A stretch of 64,000 bases of DNA from assembly GCA_963921195.1 (NCBI GenBank), contig OY992539.1, forward strand, positions 41,062,299 to 41,126,298, written 5' to 3'. The stretch is from Pegoplata infirma (Eukaryota > Arthropoda > Insecta > Diptera > Anthomyiidae). Under the pieces are notes generated by a model. It was not told the origin of the DNA and ran no database searches. It saw only the letters and a program-made list of their open reading frames with translations. This document shows, piece after piece, positions 52,030 through 63,383 of the stretch. Position 1 is the first letter of the stretch, and each line of letters opens with the position of its first letter. The translations under genes and the position numbers were made by a program.

Positions 52030-52945
52030 TAGACACTTTATGTTGGGCAGTCGTTTTTCATTATGAATATGGCCGTAAGAGATTTTAGTAATATCCATCC
52101 ATCCGTCTGTCTGTGGAAAGCAACATGCATTCCAAACCAAACTAGCTGTTAATTTGGTAAATGATCTAAATCGGGTCAATACAAACCAAAAAATCAATCA
52201 ACTTAGTAAATAAACAAAATCGAATTTAAGACATTTTATCGATATTTTGTCTGTTGGTCCGTCTCAGGAAAGCACACTGAAGTTGAAACCAAAAGAGCTA
52301 GACATCCGAAATTTGGCAAGAATATATTTTTCTATCTGTTCTGAAATTTTAACAGATGTGTTTTTCCTTGATTTAGAGAAAAGAAATGTTGAAAATTGCA
52401 CTCCGCTAATTTTATATATTAATGGGGTATATAACGTATGCGTATGAGCAATAACAACACTTAAACAATATTTTAAATAGGAATGAGATCATGAGTAAGT
52501 TTTTATTAATGATTTTGTTTATAATAATTTTGTTTTGTTCACGCTCATTCACGCTTACGTAAGTAGAAACGATGTTAACGTGAGTAAAATAAAATTTCGG
52601 AATAAACATTTTCTTTATAGAAATTCACAATCCTATCTCTATTTAAAAGGCTGTTCGAGTGTTTTTATTACTCACTTTTTGACAAACTTAATTTAATTTT
52701 TGTTATTTACAAGTCCCCTAAGGGCGGAAACTTTGCCATAGATAAGCCCATTGAAATCAATATGATATAGTAAGCCAACCTCTAAAAACCGTCAACATAA
52801 AAATTTGACTTCTTCAGTCCGCCTCTTTTGTGGGCGTGAATATAAAAATTATATAATTTTTTTTTTAAAAATGTTTTTTTTTACATTTTGGAGGGTACAG
52901 AAGATTCGGCAACAGACGCACTAACACTCTCACTAGTTATTTCTA
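52030..52945 (-). mobile_element. Decayed DINE-1/mini-me subtype 1, reverse
   Basis: TATGTTGGGCAGTCG, ATCCATCCATCCGTCTGTCT, GTTGGTCCGTCTCAGGAAAG, AAAAGAGCTAGACATCC, CTCTTTTGTGGGCGTGAATA and TTGGAGGGTACAGAAGATTC, then ACACTCTCACTAGTTATT. The two GTCY tracts suggest an internal duplication or two overlapping copies. Confidence 0.62.
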
Positions 52946-53029
52946 CCTTTGTTTAACAAATGGAAAATTTTTATTTCAGAATAAGTTCAGACTTGCTGAA
53001 ATAGTAATTTTGGCAAAAATAAATCAAAA

Positions 53030-53240
53030 AAATTTTTTTTTTTTTGATGAAAAAAAGTTTTTGATTAAAAAAAATTATTTTTATGAAACAAAAACAATAA
53101 AGAAAAAAAAAATTTTTTGTGGAAAAAAAAAATTGTTATGGAAAATTTATTTAAAGAAAATAAAATTTTTGATGAAAAAAATTTCGGATGAAAAAAGTGT
53201 TTGAAAAAAAAAGTTCATTAAAAAAATAAATTTTATGAAA
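53030..53240. repeat. TTTGATGAAAAAA tandem array
   Basis: TTTTGATGAAAAAAAGTTTT, TTTTTGATGAAAAAAATTTC and TTTTATGAAAAAAATTTC, as in 5945-6145 and 8855-9122. Like those, it lies within about 150 bases of a DINE-1 end. Confidence 0.65.
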
Positions 53241-53282
53241 AAAATTTCAAGAATGCCAAAAATCAAACAACCAACAAAAAAT

Positions 53283-53727
53283 ATGACCTCGAGCTAGAAT
53301 AAACCTACTCAAAATACATATGATATTTTAAGGGTCGAATAAAACAATTTTTATTTTTTAATAAAAATTAATCAGAAAAATTTTATATCAGAATTTTTTA
53401 TTTGTATTCAAAAATTTTCTAAAAGCTTATCAGAAAATTCATTTTGTATTTCACAATATCCATTTTCATTTCAAAATTTATAAATTATCTATACGCTTTT
53501 CTAAAAATTCCATTTGTTTATCAAAGTTTTTTGAAAAGAATTTGAAAAATTTTGAATTAAAAATATATGTAAATGCTTGAAATATATTTGGTATTTTCTG
53601 AAAAGTATTCAGAAATTTTTATAATATAAATGAAAATTCTGATAAATTTTTATTAAAAAATAAAACTTGTTTTATTCGACGTTTAAAATATTATATTTTG
53701 AGTAGGTTTACTCTAGGTCGAGGTCAT
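53283..53727. mobile_element. 445-bp foldback E16
   Basis: ATGACCTCGAGCTAGAATAA and ACCTACTCAAAATA are mirrored by TATTTTGAGTAGGTTTACTC and TAGGTCGAGGTCAT; GGGTCGAATAAAACAA pairs with TTGTTTTATTCGACG. Half of another copy is at 37958-37994. No TSD resolved. Confidence 0.75.
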
Positions 53728-53962
53728 TATTTCCTTTACTAATTAAAGACATGATATTCTCTAGAATAATTTTCAAGAAAATTATTTTTCTGTTTTAAAT
53801 TTATTTATGTTGGTAATTTTTACAGGAGTTAGTTGACACGTGTTTAGGAATTTGTCAGATTCCATTCCCAAGACTATTTAGCAAATAAAAAAACCATATA
53901 CTACACGTAGCAAAGGGAATTTAAATGATAAATCGCTAATGTTCAAACAAAAATAATAATAT

Positions 53963-54100
53963 TCATTGAGAATTAGAAGGAAAAAAAATTGTACAAAAAA
54001 AATTGTACAATCTCTTAAGATTGCGATCGTCAAATAACCAACACAATCGTGATCTTACTTAGATACTGTACAATTTTCTTCTTCTAATTCTCAATTAATG
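53963..54100. mobile_element. 138-bp hairpin MITE E17
   Basis: TCATTGAGAATTAGAAGGAA and AATTGTACAATCT are mirrored by TACTGTACAATTTTCTTC and TTCTAATTCTCAATTAATG; AAGATTGCGATCGTCA pairs loosely with CAATCGTGATCTT. Confidence 0.72.
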
Positions 54101-55562
54101 TAGAGTTAAATATGTATTAATATTTTTATAGTGTTTTTTTGAAGTGAAATTTTCTGAAAAGCATTTAGAAGATTTTAAAATACAAATGGAAACTTTTAAA
54201 CGCAATTGGAAATTTCTGAAATACAAATGGAATTTATAGAAATTTAAAGGGAATTTTCTTAAAATTATTTAGAAAATTTGGAAATACAAATCTTTTTTGA
54301 AAAGCAAACCATAAGACACACAACAGCTGATAAGAAGTGATGCTAACGTAGTGATTTTCGCAATATTTATAGAGCATTTTTGTTTAATTTTTATTCGCAT
54401 TTTGCTCTCAAAAAGTTAACATTTTTGCTGATAAGCTAAAATCCAGCGATTCAAACAATTCCAAGGTTAAGAAACATTAAAAAAAATTATGGGAAAAAGT
54501 CCAAAATATAGGACAACTCCGAACGCCCTAAAAATGAGGACGTTGTCCGGGGAAAAGTGGACGGATGGCAACCCTTCATATGCTACATTGGCCATAAAAA
54601 AATGGAACTAAATTTTCCAAACCTTAATTTATTTTGTTCTCATTCTAGATACTTTCGATGATCTCGAACTTGTTTCAATCCGTACATTTGTGTTATCCGT
54701 GCATTTTATTAAACTTGTTGTCAATTGTTGTCAATTCCGTAACTGTTTTTAAATTTACACAACCGCTAATGAAATTTAATTTATTCCATGATCTTGTAAA
54801 GTTGTTATTTAAATAAAGTTATTTTAAAAATCTATTTCAATTTCATAACAGAAAAAAAATATTTCAAACTATTTAGTATTTTAGTTTCTTGTGTTAATTT
54901 CTAACCGTCCAACACTAAACGCCTACACTTTCAATAACTTTTGAAACAAAAAAAAAAAAAAAAAAAGTTTCAAGTTTTTTTTTTTTTTTTTTATAATGTA
55001 CTCAAATGAATGAAAATCATGTGCTGGTTTTTTAAAAAAAGACTTATCAGTCATATAAAGTAAAGACAAGTTTATTGAATGTCTAAGAAGGCGTAAATAT
55101 TTAAGATGTTTTTTTTTTTTTAAATAACAAAACATAACAACTGTTCATTCAAATACGTACGTAATATTACGCACTTTTTTGTGGTTAACCTAAAATAGCA
55201 ACCAAATTTAGTTTTAGCAAAGTTTTTTGTTGTTGCTCATTTATGGCCAAAATAGAAAGAAAAAGTAATTGTTTGCTAAAGAATGAGTCAATTTAAAATT
55301 TTTTTTTTTTTAGAGTTTTTATTATTATTTTTTTAAATTGTTTGTATTGTTAAAAAATATAAATTGAAAGAATTTTAAAGAAGGTTTTTAAAGAATTGAA
55401 TGTAGGTTTGATTGAACAGTATATTTACATTAGGGGGCAATAAGTTTTACAACTGAAGTTGTAAAAATTTAATGAATTTATAAGAAGTCCTAAACGTGCT
55501 CCATTTAGTTCAATCAAAAAATAAATATATACGATTTTCAGTCATAAATGCAAAAAAAAAAA
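54101..55562. other. Low-repeat AT-rich DNA
   Basis: No shared repeat or gene recognised. There are long T and A runs near 54945-54995, 55108-55120 and 55300-55312. Confidence 0.45.
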
Positions 55563-55809
55563 AACAAGTAAAAAAGTTAAATTCGGCCTTGCCGAAAGCA
55601 GTGATACCCTCCACAATTTCACAAAGATTATTGCAAACAACTTTATTTAAAAGGAAATTACTTTTGAAAAAAAAAAAAAAAATTTTGAAAAAAAAAATTC
55701 CGCGAAAAAAAATTTTGGTAAAAAAAAAAAATACGCGAGTTTTTTATTTTTTTGTCAAAAAATATGTTCGTACTTATTTAAATACCATTTTGTGTTCAAT
55801 TATGATCAC

Positions 55810-57113
55810 TAAAGGTGTCCTAACGACTTAGGTAATTTTTCAAAATCACTTTTTAATACGTGGTAGGGTCCTAAATTGTAGTTTTGTATCTAAAAATGAG
55901 TGAGCTAAAATTTGGAGACAATCGGATAAAAATAACTCGTGCCGAAAATGGATTGACGTTTTGGGACACTCTTATCTGATGAAAAAAACACGTTTTTTCT
56001 AGTTTTTTGAAAAATATTGGTATAAGCTATTTTTTGTTAGGTAATATGAAAATGGTAATAAATTACCTTTCCAAAAAGCTTAAAGAAATTCAAATCGGAT
56101 GAAAAATAAGCATTTTACGCATACATGCCCCAGACCATTGCATGGTTTTTAAAGCCAAAATTTGAAAATTTTCTAAATTTTTATGCAAAAAAATAAAAAA
56201 AATTAAATTTTACTTTATAATTATATTAAAGACATGTTATAGATAAAAACTAACAGATATGGCAGTCTAACTTTTTTTTCATTTGGCGTGGGTAGTGATA
56301 TAATTTCCGCGGATTCCTAAGAAAATGAGTTTTTCTAAAATAATTTAGCAAATATGGGAAACAATTTTCTGTATTGTATTATACGAAGTGAAATACATAA
56401 ATTCTGTAAATTTTTTGAGAATTCGGGCATCTTTAACCCCTTTTCGTCGAGGTGAAATGACAAATTTGAGACGTTATACATTTCTATAATACAAAATATC
56501 TGCATATATCCGATTTCTCAAAAGTTACAGAATTTACGTTTTACACTTCGATCCGCACAATAGAGCACAAATTTTCAAAAATTTGCTTAATTATTGTAGA
56601 AAAACTCATTTTATTTGGAATCCGCGGAAATTTTATCACTACCCGCGCAAATAAAAAAAAAAGCTTGACTACCATATCTGCTATTTTTAATCTTAAACAT
56701 GTTTTCAATTTGATCATAAAGTAAAATTAAATTTTTACTATTTTTTTGCCTAAAAATTTTGAAAATTTTGAAATTCTGGCTCTAAAAACCATATAATGGT
56801 CTGGGGCATGTATGCGTAAAATGCTTATTTTTCATCCGATTTGAATTTCTTTAAGCTTTTTGGAAAGGTAATTTTCATATTATTTCACAAAAAATTTAAC
56901 AAAAAATATCAAATACCAATGTTTTTCCAAAAACTAGAAAAAACGAGTTTTTCGTTCTTATAAGAATGTCCCAAAATTTTAATCCATTTTCGGCACGAGT
57001 TATTTTTAGCCGATTGTCCCCAAATTTTGGCTCACTCATTTTTAGATACTAAAGAACAATATAGGACCCTACCAGGTATAAAGAGGTGATTTTCGTTTTT
57101 AAGGACACCTCTA
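55810..57113. mobile_element. 1.3-kb hAT-like foldback F2, 8-bp TSD ATGATCAC
   Basis: TAAAGGTGTCCTAACGAC and the inverse TAGAGGTGTCCTTAAAAACG are the ends; ATGATCAC flanks both sides exactly (55802-55809 and 57114-57121). Arms of about 600 bp pair almost throughout: GAGTGAGCTAAAATTTGGAG, ATCCGATTTGAATTTCTTTA, GTCTGGGGCATGTATGCG and ATTCCTAAGAAAATGAG pair with their inverses. The unpaired centre is about 56427-56508. Non-coding. Confidence 0.9.
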
Positions 57114-57482
57114 ATGATCACATATGTCAACCAAAAGCCGAATTAAAGCATTTTGTATTTTTAGGTTATGTTGAACGTACTTAAATTTTTTAGGTGTGCT
57201 TACATTTTCGTTCATAACTTTTGAACCGCTAGCCGATATCGCTCAAATGCAATACCAAACTTCTCGGGAGAGCTTCCAATAAATATGTTAAGTTTCAGTA
57301 ATCTCTGTGCAATAGTTTGTCCGTGACAGCATTTTCAGACGGACAGGCGGTCAGACGGACATCGCTAGAATGTCTTAAAATCGATCGTGCATCATGAATA
57401 TATATACTTTATGGGGTCCCAGACCGATATTTCGATGAGTTACAAACGGAATGACAAACTTATATATACCCTCTATCACTAA

Positions 57483-58534
57483 CAAGGGAAGTATCTCAAC
57501 CCTTATGAACCGATTTGCATGAAAAGTAAAATATATATAAAAGAGACAATTCTTAGGTTGGGGTGCCTCGGCTTATCGGCCATGTCGGGGATTTAGGGGT
57601 TCAAAACATGGGTCAAAAAATGGCGAAAAAAATGTTTTTTGGATTTTTCAGCCATTTCTTTCTAAGAAACTATATGATGTTTACATATGAGAAGAAAGGT
57701 TTTTTTAATGCCTATCCCAGCAAAAAAAGTGCGGAGTACTTCTATTTGGAGTGCTTTAAAACTATAACAAATGTAATGAAATACAACAAAAAAAACAAAA
57801 AACACAAGAAAAAAACACGCAAACAGTTTTTTCTACTCCATAAAAAGTTGTTATTCAGCACTTAACTCATTACCTTCCGCGACACTCCCATACAAAAGTA
57901 AGTAGATATTCAGTAGATAAGAAGTACTGCGAGCTTTCAAACAACTTCCAACTACTTCCACGGAGTAGTTCTTATCTTCTGAATATCTACTTACATTTGT
58001 ATGGAGGTGTCGCAATAGGTAATGAGTTAAGTGCTGAATATCTATGTATTCTGGAGTAGAAAAAACTGTTTGTGTGTTTTTGTCTTGTGTTTTTTGTTAT
58101 TTTTGTTGTATTTCATTACATTTGTTTTAGTTTTAAAGCACTCCACTGAGAAGTGGTAATGACTTTTTTTGCAGGGTATCCAACGGTGGCATAAACTTGT
58201 AAAAGTTTGGCTTCGTTAAATACTTTTTTCATGAAAATGTGAAAATTTTGGGGGGTATTTATATGAAGACATAAAGCTACGATGTCCATATGAATACGAA
58301 ATAATCTTTATTAAATTTAAGTCGACACGTATTTTTGCTCTAGACGATATTCCTGTTAGTTCGTGAGATATCGAAATTTTCCCGGAGGTCCATATGGTTT
58401 CATAAGGGGACAACGAAATTTTGAAACACTGATATGGCCGAAAAGCCGAGACACCCCAACCTTAAAATCGTCTCATTTATATATATTTTAAGTTTCAGAC
58501 AAATCGGTTCATAAGGGTTGAGATACTTCCCTTG
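57483..58534. mobile_element. TAA-target TIR element F3, host of N1
   Basis: CAAGGGAAGTATCTCAACCC, then TTATGAACCGATTTG, and further in TTGGGGTGCCTCGGCTTATC, are mirrored at the right (GGGTTGAGATACTTCCCTTG and so on). TAA flanks it at 57480-57482 and 58535-58537, and 26427-26440 reads ATCACTAAGTGGAGG as the empty site. TIR about 100 bases. The frame at 58400-58819 crosses its end and is not a gene. Confidence 0.88.
57716..58177 (-). mobile_element. N1 foldback element in F3, TAT target
   Basis: CCCAGCAAAAAAAGTGCGGA and ATGACTTTTTTTGCAGGG end it; TAT flanks both sides (57713-57715 and 58178-58180). Same order as 43216-43676 in reverse. The 100-residue frame at 57563-57865 spans its edge. Confidence 0.87.
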
Positions 58535-58550
58535 TAAGTGGAGGGTATAA

Positions 58551-59165
58551 CAAGTAGAAAAGTTAAAATTGACTTGGCCGAATCTATGAGTACCCTCCAC
58601 AATACTCTTTGTAAGTGATAGTAAATTTTCTAACGTGGAAAAAATAAAATTTTTGATAAGAAACATTTTATTTTCTGTAAAAAAACTTTTTTTTTGTAAT
58701 TTGTGAAAAAAAAAAAAAAATAATTTGCTACAATTTTTTTTGAATTTAAATCTGTTTTTGAGTGTAAAATTTTTTTCGAGTGTATTTTTTTTTAGTGTAA
58801 AAATATTTTTGAGTGACAAAAATACGTTGTAAAGTATTTTTGTGACTTACCAATGTTTTAAAACATGTCTGTTTTCAACAGGTGAAACTAATCTGAAATT
58901 CACGGTTTTGCTAATTACTTTTGAACCCCTGGACCAATTTGGCTGGAATTTTATACGAACCAGGCGAGAAGAGCGATATATACGCTTAGCTTCAGCATCC
59001 TCAGAATTATCTTTCGAAAGTAAGCGTGTTTTTTATCTCATAAATTCACGAAAACCCCTTGCCGAAATTCAGTATTTTGCTCTTAACTTTTGAACCATCG
59101 CTGGATTGCAATACCAACCTGACCAGGCCAATGCTTAACATATTTGCCAAAGTTCAGGAAGCGAG
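58551..59165 (+). mobile_element. DINE-1/mini-me subtype 2, truncated, head-to-tail with previous copy
   Basis: CAAGTAGAAAAGTTAAAATT, GACTTGGCCGAATCTATGAG and TACCCTCCACAATACTC start exactly where the previous copy ends. GAGTGTAAAATTTTTTTC, CTTTTGAACCCCTGGACC and GCAATACCAACCTGACCAGG follow, then it stops near 59165 without the GTCY tract. Confidence 0.78.
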
Positions 59166-60393
59166 TTGATCCCGAACTTCCAAAAATCTGAAAAAAGTCT
59201 CAAAAATCTTTTAGGTCATAAGAATTCATATTCCGCTTCAAGAGTTGCAATCGAGTTGTTTAATCGGACGATGTTATATTATAACTTTTCATAAAAACCG
59301 ACTCACAAAAAACCGTTTCTCAAATATTCGAAATTCAATACTTTTCGAAACCGGTCAAGTTTCTAAAAATGTAAAAACCGGTTAACCGGTTTTTGGTTTT
59401 TAATACTCTATGCTCAGTGTAACATACTAAAAAACTCTTTTGAAAATAAAGGATTTACTCATATTATTCCATTTATAAAATTTTAACTACTAAAATCTAC
59501 AAAAAATCAAAAATTTTTAACAATTTGACATGTAAACGGAAATTGTTATTTATAAAATAAATCTCTCTTTTTACTATTGAAAATATGCATATTGCATACC
59601 TGCATGCGGTTGAATTGTTAAAAAATAAGAAGTATATCTTTAGGCATTTATTTGATTTTTTTTCGTATCCTATTTTTCGTAGTTATTGTTAAATGAAAAA
59701 GAATAATAATAATAAAAAAATTATATGTACTTTACAATACACAATTGTTGAATTCTATTTTTTTTTTGCATTTTGCTTTGTTCATTCAAACAAAATATGT
59801 GCATATAAAAGAATTGTTAATGTAATGCAAACGAGAAATAATAAAAAAAATTAAATCTTTACAAAGTATTGCATATTCTTGGGGAGACAAAAAAAATCTA
59901 TTTGTTATACATTCAACAATAATAAAAATTTAAAATATCTTCAAAAGTATGTACTTTGACAAAGAAAAAAAAATTTAAAGTGTTCTTTTTATGAAATTAT
60001 AATGATACTTTGCATAAACAAAAAAAAAATATATAAATATTTAAAGAATTTTATTTAAAAAATTATATAATAAATTGCATAATTTTCCCAGAACTTCTTC
60101 GGTCAAAGGGAATTATTTTTTTTAGAAGTAATCGGTTTAAAAGAATTTGGAGATGACCTACAATGACAAAATCTGTTAGATTAAATGAGTACAATTAAGA
60201 TGCTTTGTGAAATATGCCTCCTGCTGAGAATTTATAATTATTTATAACACTGTACAACACGATTTTCTATATTGAATGTAACAAAAAAAAAAAAAAAATA
60301 AGTTGAGTACAGATATTTTGCTAATTTTGAAGAAAAGTTTAAATTTTCTATTATTTTTTAACAAAAAAATATCTGCTTAAATCCGCATTATTA
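59166..60393. other. Low-repeat AT-rich DNA with a 22-bp palindrome
   Basis: AAAACCGGTTAACCGGTTTT (core of a 22-bp perfect palindrome) lies at 59375-59396; CGAAACCGGTCAAG precedes it. No gene recognised. Confidence 0.45.
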
Positions 60394-62351
60394 CACTCAA
60401 AAAAAAAAGTTTGTAAAATGACATAAAATCCCCGTGATTTTACGGGGCAGGTCTTGTAAAATATGTACTAGCAAGAATCCCCGTAATGTTACGGGGATAA
60501 TTTGTAAATTGATTTAACAAAAAAATTGTGTAAATTTACAATTTTTTTTGTAAAATATTAACTTCGAGGTGAACATTTTTTTTTTGAAATTTACAAAAAA
60601 TTTGGTAAATTTACAAAACAAAATTGTAAACTTACAGAAAAAGGTTGTTATTCTACAAAGAAAAAATAGAAAATGAAAAAAATTAATTGTAGATTAACAA
60701 ATTATTTGGTTAAACTACTGTTTTTACCGCAAAAAAATACTGAAAAATACGTATATATACAATAAAAATTTAAAATTTGCAAAATCAAATTGTAAACTTA
60801 CAAAAAAAAAATGTAAATTTACAAAATAAAGCAGAAAATCAAAAAACAAAATTGTAAATTTACAAATTTTTTGGTTAAACTACTGTTTTTATGGCAAAAA
60901 ACTTCTATATTTACAATAAAAAGTGGTAAATTTACAATTTTTATTGTAAATATACCATTTGTTTTTTGCCGTGAAAACAGTAGTTTAACCAAATAATTTG
61001 TAAATTTACAATATTGATTTTGTATTTTCTACTTCTTTTTTGTAAAATAACAACTTTTTTCTGTAAGTATAAAATTTTGTTTTTTAAATTTTGATATTTG
61101 TTTTGTAAATTTACAAAAAAAAAAATTTATTTACACATTTGTTTTGTAAATTTAAAGGTTTTTTTCCATTGGTGCATCTTATTTTTCCTTCTTCGGCAGC
61201 TGCAGTAGCACTTCAACAACCTGAAATGATTTTTTTCACTTGAACACTTTTAACAAACTTTTTAAAGTATAACACTGCACTTTTTTATTTTTTTTTCGGC
61301 ATTTCGTTTTTCTTAAGTAGAACATATGAGAATTGCGAAGGAGGCTACACAAGAAATTTCTTATATTTTCAGGAAAAATTAGACAAAAAATAAACAAAAT
61401 TTTTTGGATTTTTAATTATTTACACAAGTATTTTTAAAAAATCATAAAAAAAAATTTGGATATTGTAGATTAGATGTTTAAGTACCTGTTAAAATAAGAA
61501 AAACCTAATTTTTTCAAAACTGCCAGCTTTTTATAGACTTTTTTGTAGCCAGATTTAAAAACAAAATTACCAAAAAAATATGGTAAAATTACCAACAAAA
61601 TGGTAAAAATACAAAAAAAATAGTAAAAACACATAAAAAATGTTGTATTTTACTAAAAGCAAATTATAATTTGGTATACCAAAAAATTGTGTAAAAATTA
61701 AATTTTTGTGCTAACGCTTACAATTAGTTAAAAAATGTTTGTGTCCGGGACTTAAAAATTTTTAAAAAAATGTTTTTCATGAAATTTTTTTATTTATAAA
61801 AAATGATTTTTAACAATATTTTTTACTCCAAAACGCAAAAAAAAAAAAAAATCTGAACTTATAAAATTTTTGGGTATTGCTGCATAATTTTTTTTTTTGT
61901 AAAACAACATAAATTCTCGTAATAAAATCAGGTTTTGTAAATTTACCTTGGAATTTTGTACTTTTCTTTTGTACATATTTTTTGCGTTAAAAAACTAAAA
62001 ACCTTGTAAACGATGTAAAAAATCTTGAGATTTTTGTAATAAAACTTTTTTTTGGTAGAATTACTAAATGCCATCAAATAAAATTTTGTTGTACAATTAC
62101 AGTTTTCTTGTGTAAAAAAACTAAATACCTTGTAATATTTTTTTAATTTGTAAAATAAATAATTTTTTTGTAAATTTACCTAAAAAAATTGTTGACTAAA
62201 TTTACCAACATATAATAGTAAAATTACAAAGCAAACTGTAGTATTCGTTTTATTAAAAATACAAGAATTTTTGTAAAAAGACAAAAATATTAGTAAAATA
62301 GAATTACAAGACCTTTTACCTGTAATTTTACAAACTTTTTTTTTTTTAGTG
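60394..62351 (-). mobile_element. TIR family A copy 2, complete, reverse
   Basis: CACTCAAAAAAAAAAGTTTG and AACTTTTTTTTTTTTAGTG with TA at 60392-60393 and 62352-62353. CATAAAATCCCCGTGATTTT, ATCCCCGTAATGTTACGGGG, TTCTTCGGCAGCTGCAGTAG and TAGAACATATGAGAATTGCG mirror 1037-3646. It shows the empty site of the nested element at 2926-3580. Confidence 0.85.
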
Positions 62352-62447
62352 TACCAGCTGCCTCAACAGATTTTTTTTTCCGATTCGACAGATTCTTTTA
62401 AGGTAAAAATATCATTAAACCTAATCTGCTGAAATAGGCAGATCTTA

Positions 62448-62962
62448 CATTCAAAAAGAAACTTGTAAAATTACAAGAAAAGTTTGTAACTTTTTTTTTT
62501 GCTACCTTCTATTTGACAAGAATTCATGGTTATTTTACAAGCTTTTTACCAATAATTTTGTTATTTTACAAGCTTTTTACCAAAAAAGTTGTAAATTTAC
62601 AATTTTTTGATGTGATAAAACTTACGAGGAGGTTTCGTGGTTTTACTAGATTTTTTGCTACGAGAATTCCTAGTAAAAATTACGAACTTTTGTAAATTTA
62701 AAAGATCTTTACCAATAAAATAGTAAATTTACAACTTTTTTGTCTAAATAAAACTAAGAAGAAATTCTTGTAAATTTAATCGATCTTTTTTGTACAAAAT
62801 CTTGGAAATTTGTAAATTTACAAGAAAAACTGTAAAATTACAAAAAAAAAAATGTAAATTTCGATCGAAAATTAAATGGTAAAACAACAAGGAAAACTGT
62901 AAAATATTTGTAAAATGGGATTACGAGACTTTTTCTAGTAATTTGAGAAGTTTTTTTTGAGT
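62448..62962 (+). mobile_element. TIR family B, forward copy
   Basis: CATTCAAAAAGAAACTTGTA follows TA (62446-62447); the right end AGTTTTTTTTGAGT is mutated and has no TA. CTTCTATTTGACAAGAATTC and GGGATTACGAGACTTTTTCT follow the order of 4096-4626. Confidence 0.78.
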
Positions 62963-63383
62963 CATCAGACATTTTATTTAATTCGTCATAAAAAAATTTT
63001 TAAGTGTACTGTTTAGTTACTTTTCTTTGCAGTTATTTTATGTTGTTTGTGTAAAAATTTTATCTCTGAAAGTGTTTTTTAAAATAATTAAGTTTGTAAA
63101 CAAGTTTGTTCATAAATAATGAAAAACTTAATTAAAAATCATAACATGTAGTTTGTACATTGGGGTGGCATGTTGTTCAACAAATTAAAAAATATTTTTC
63201 GGAACTTTGAATTGAATTTTCGCAACTTCACTAGGGATTTAATTGGAGTTTTATGAATTTTTATTATGAATTTATAAATAAAAATTGTGTTTTTATACCC
63301 TCCAGTGGGCCTCCACTCGAGTGCCGGATCACTCGAAACCCGTAAGTCGTACGAAAAAACTTATAAAAACAATATTGTTTATA
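62963..63383. other. Unassigned spacer with a DINE-1 tip
   Basis: TTTTTATACCCTCCAGTGGG at 63291-63310 resembles a DINE-1 end, followed by GCCTCCACTCGAGTGCCGG. No gene recognised. Confidence 0.45.

Larger units (their letters stand above)
55563..58550 (+). mobile_element. DINE-1/mini-me subtype 3, split by two foldbacks
   Basis: AACAAGTAAAAAAGTTAAAT, TTCGGCCTTGCCGAA, GATACCCTCCACAATTTC, TGTTCAATTATGATCAC, then the first foldback, then ATATGTCAACCAAAAGCCG, TCATAACTTTTGAACCGC, GAATATATATACTTTATGG and CTCTATCACTAA, then the second foldback, then TAAGTGGAGGGTATAA. The intact copy at 25832-26447 gives the empty state of both sites. Confidence 0.85.

Noticed and set aside
58400..58819. 139-residue minus-strand open frame
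   Set aside because: It crosses from the F3 terminal repeat into two DINE-1 copies, so it cannot be a single ancestral gene.
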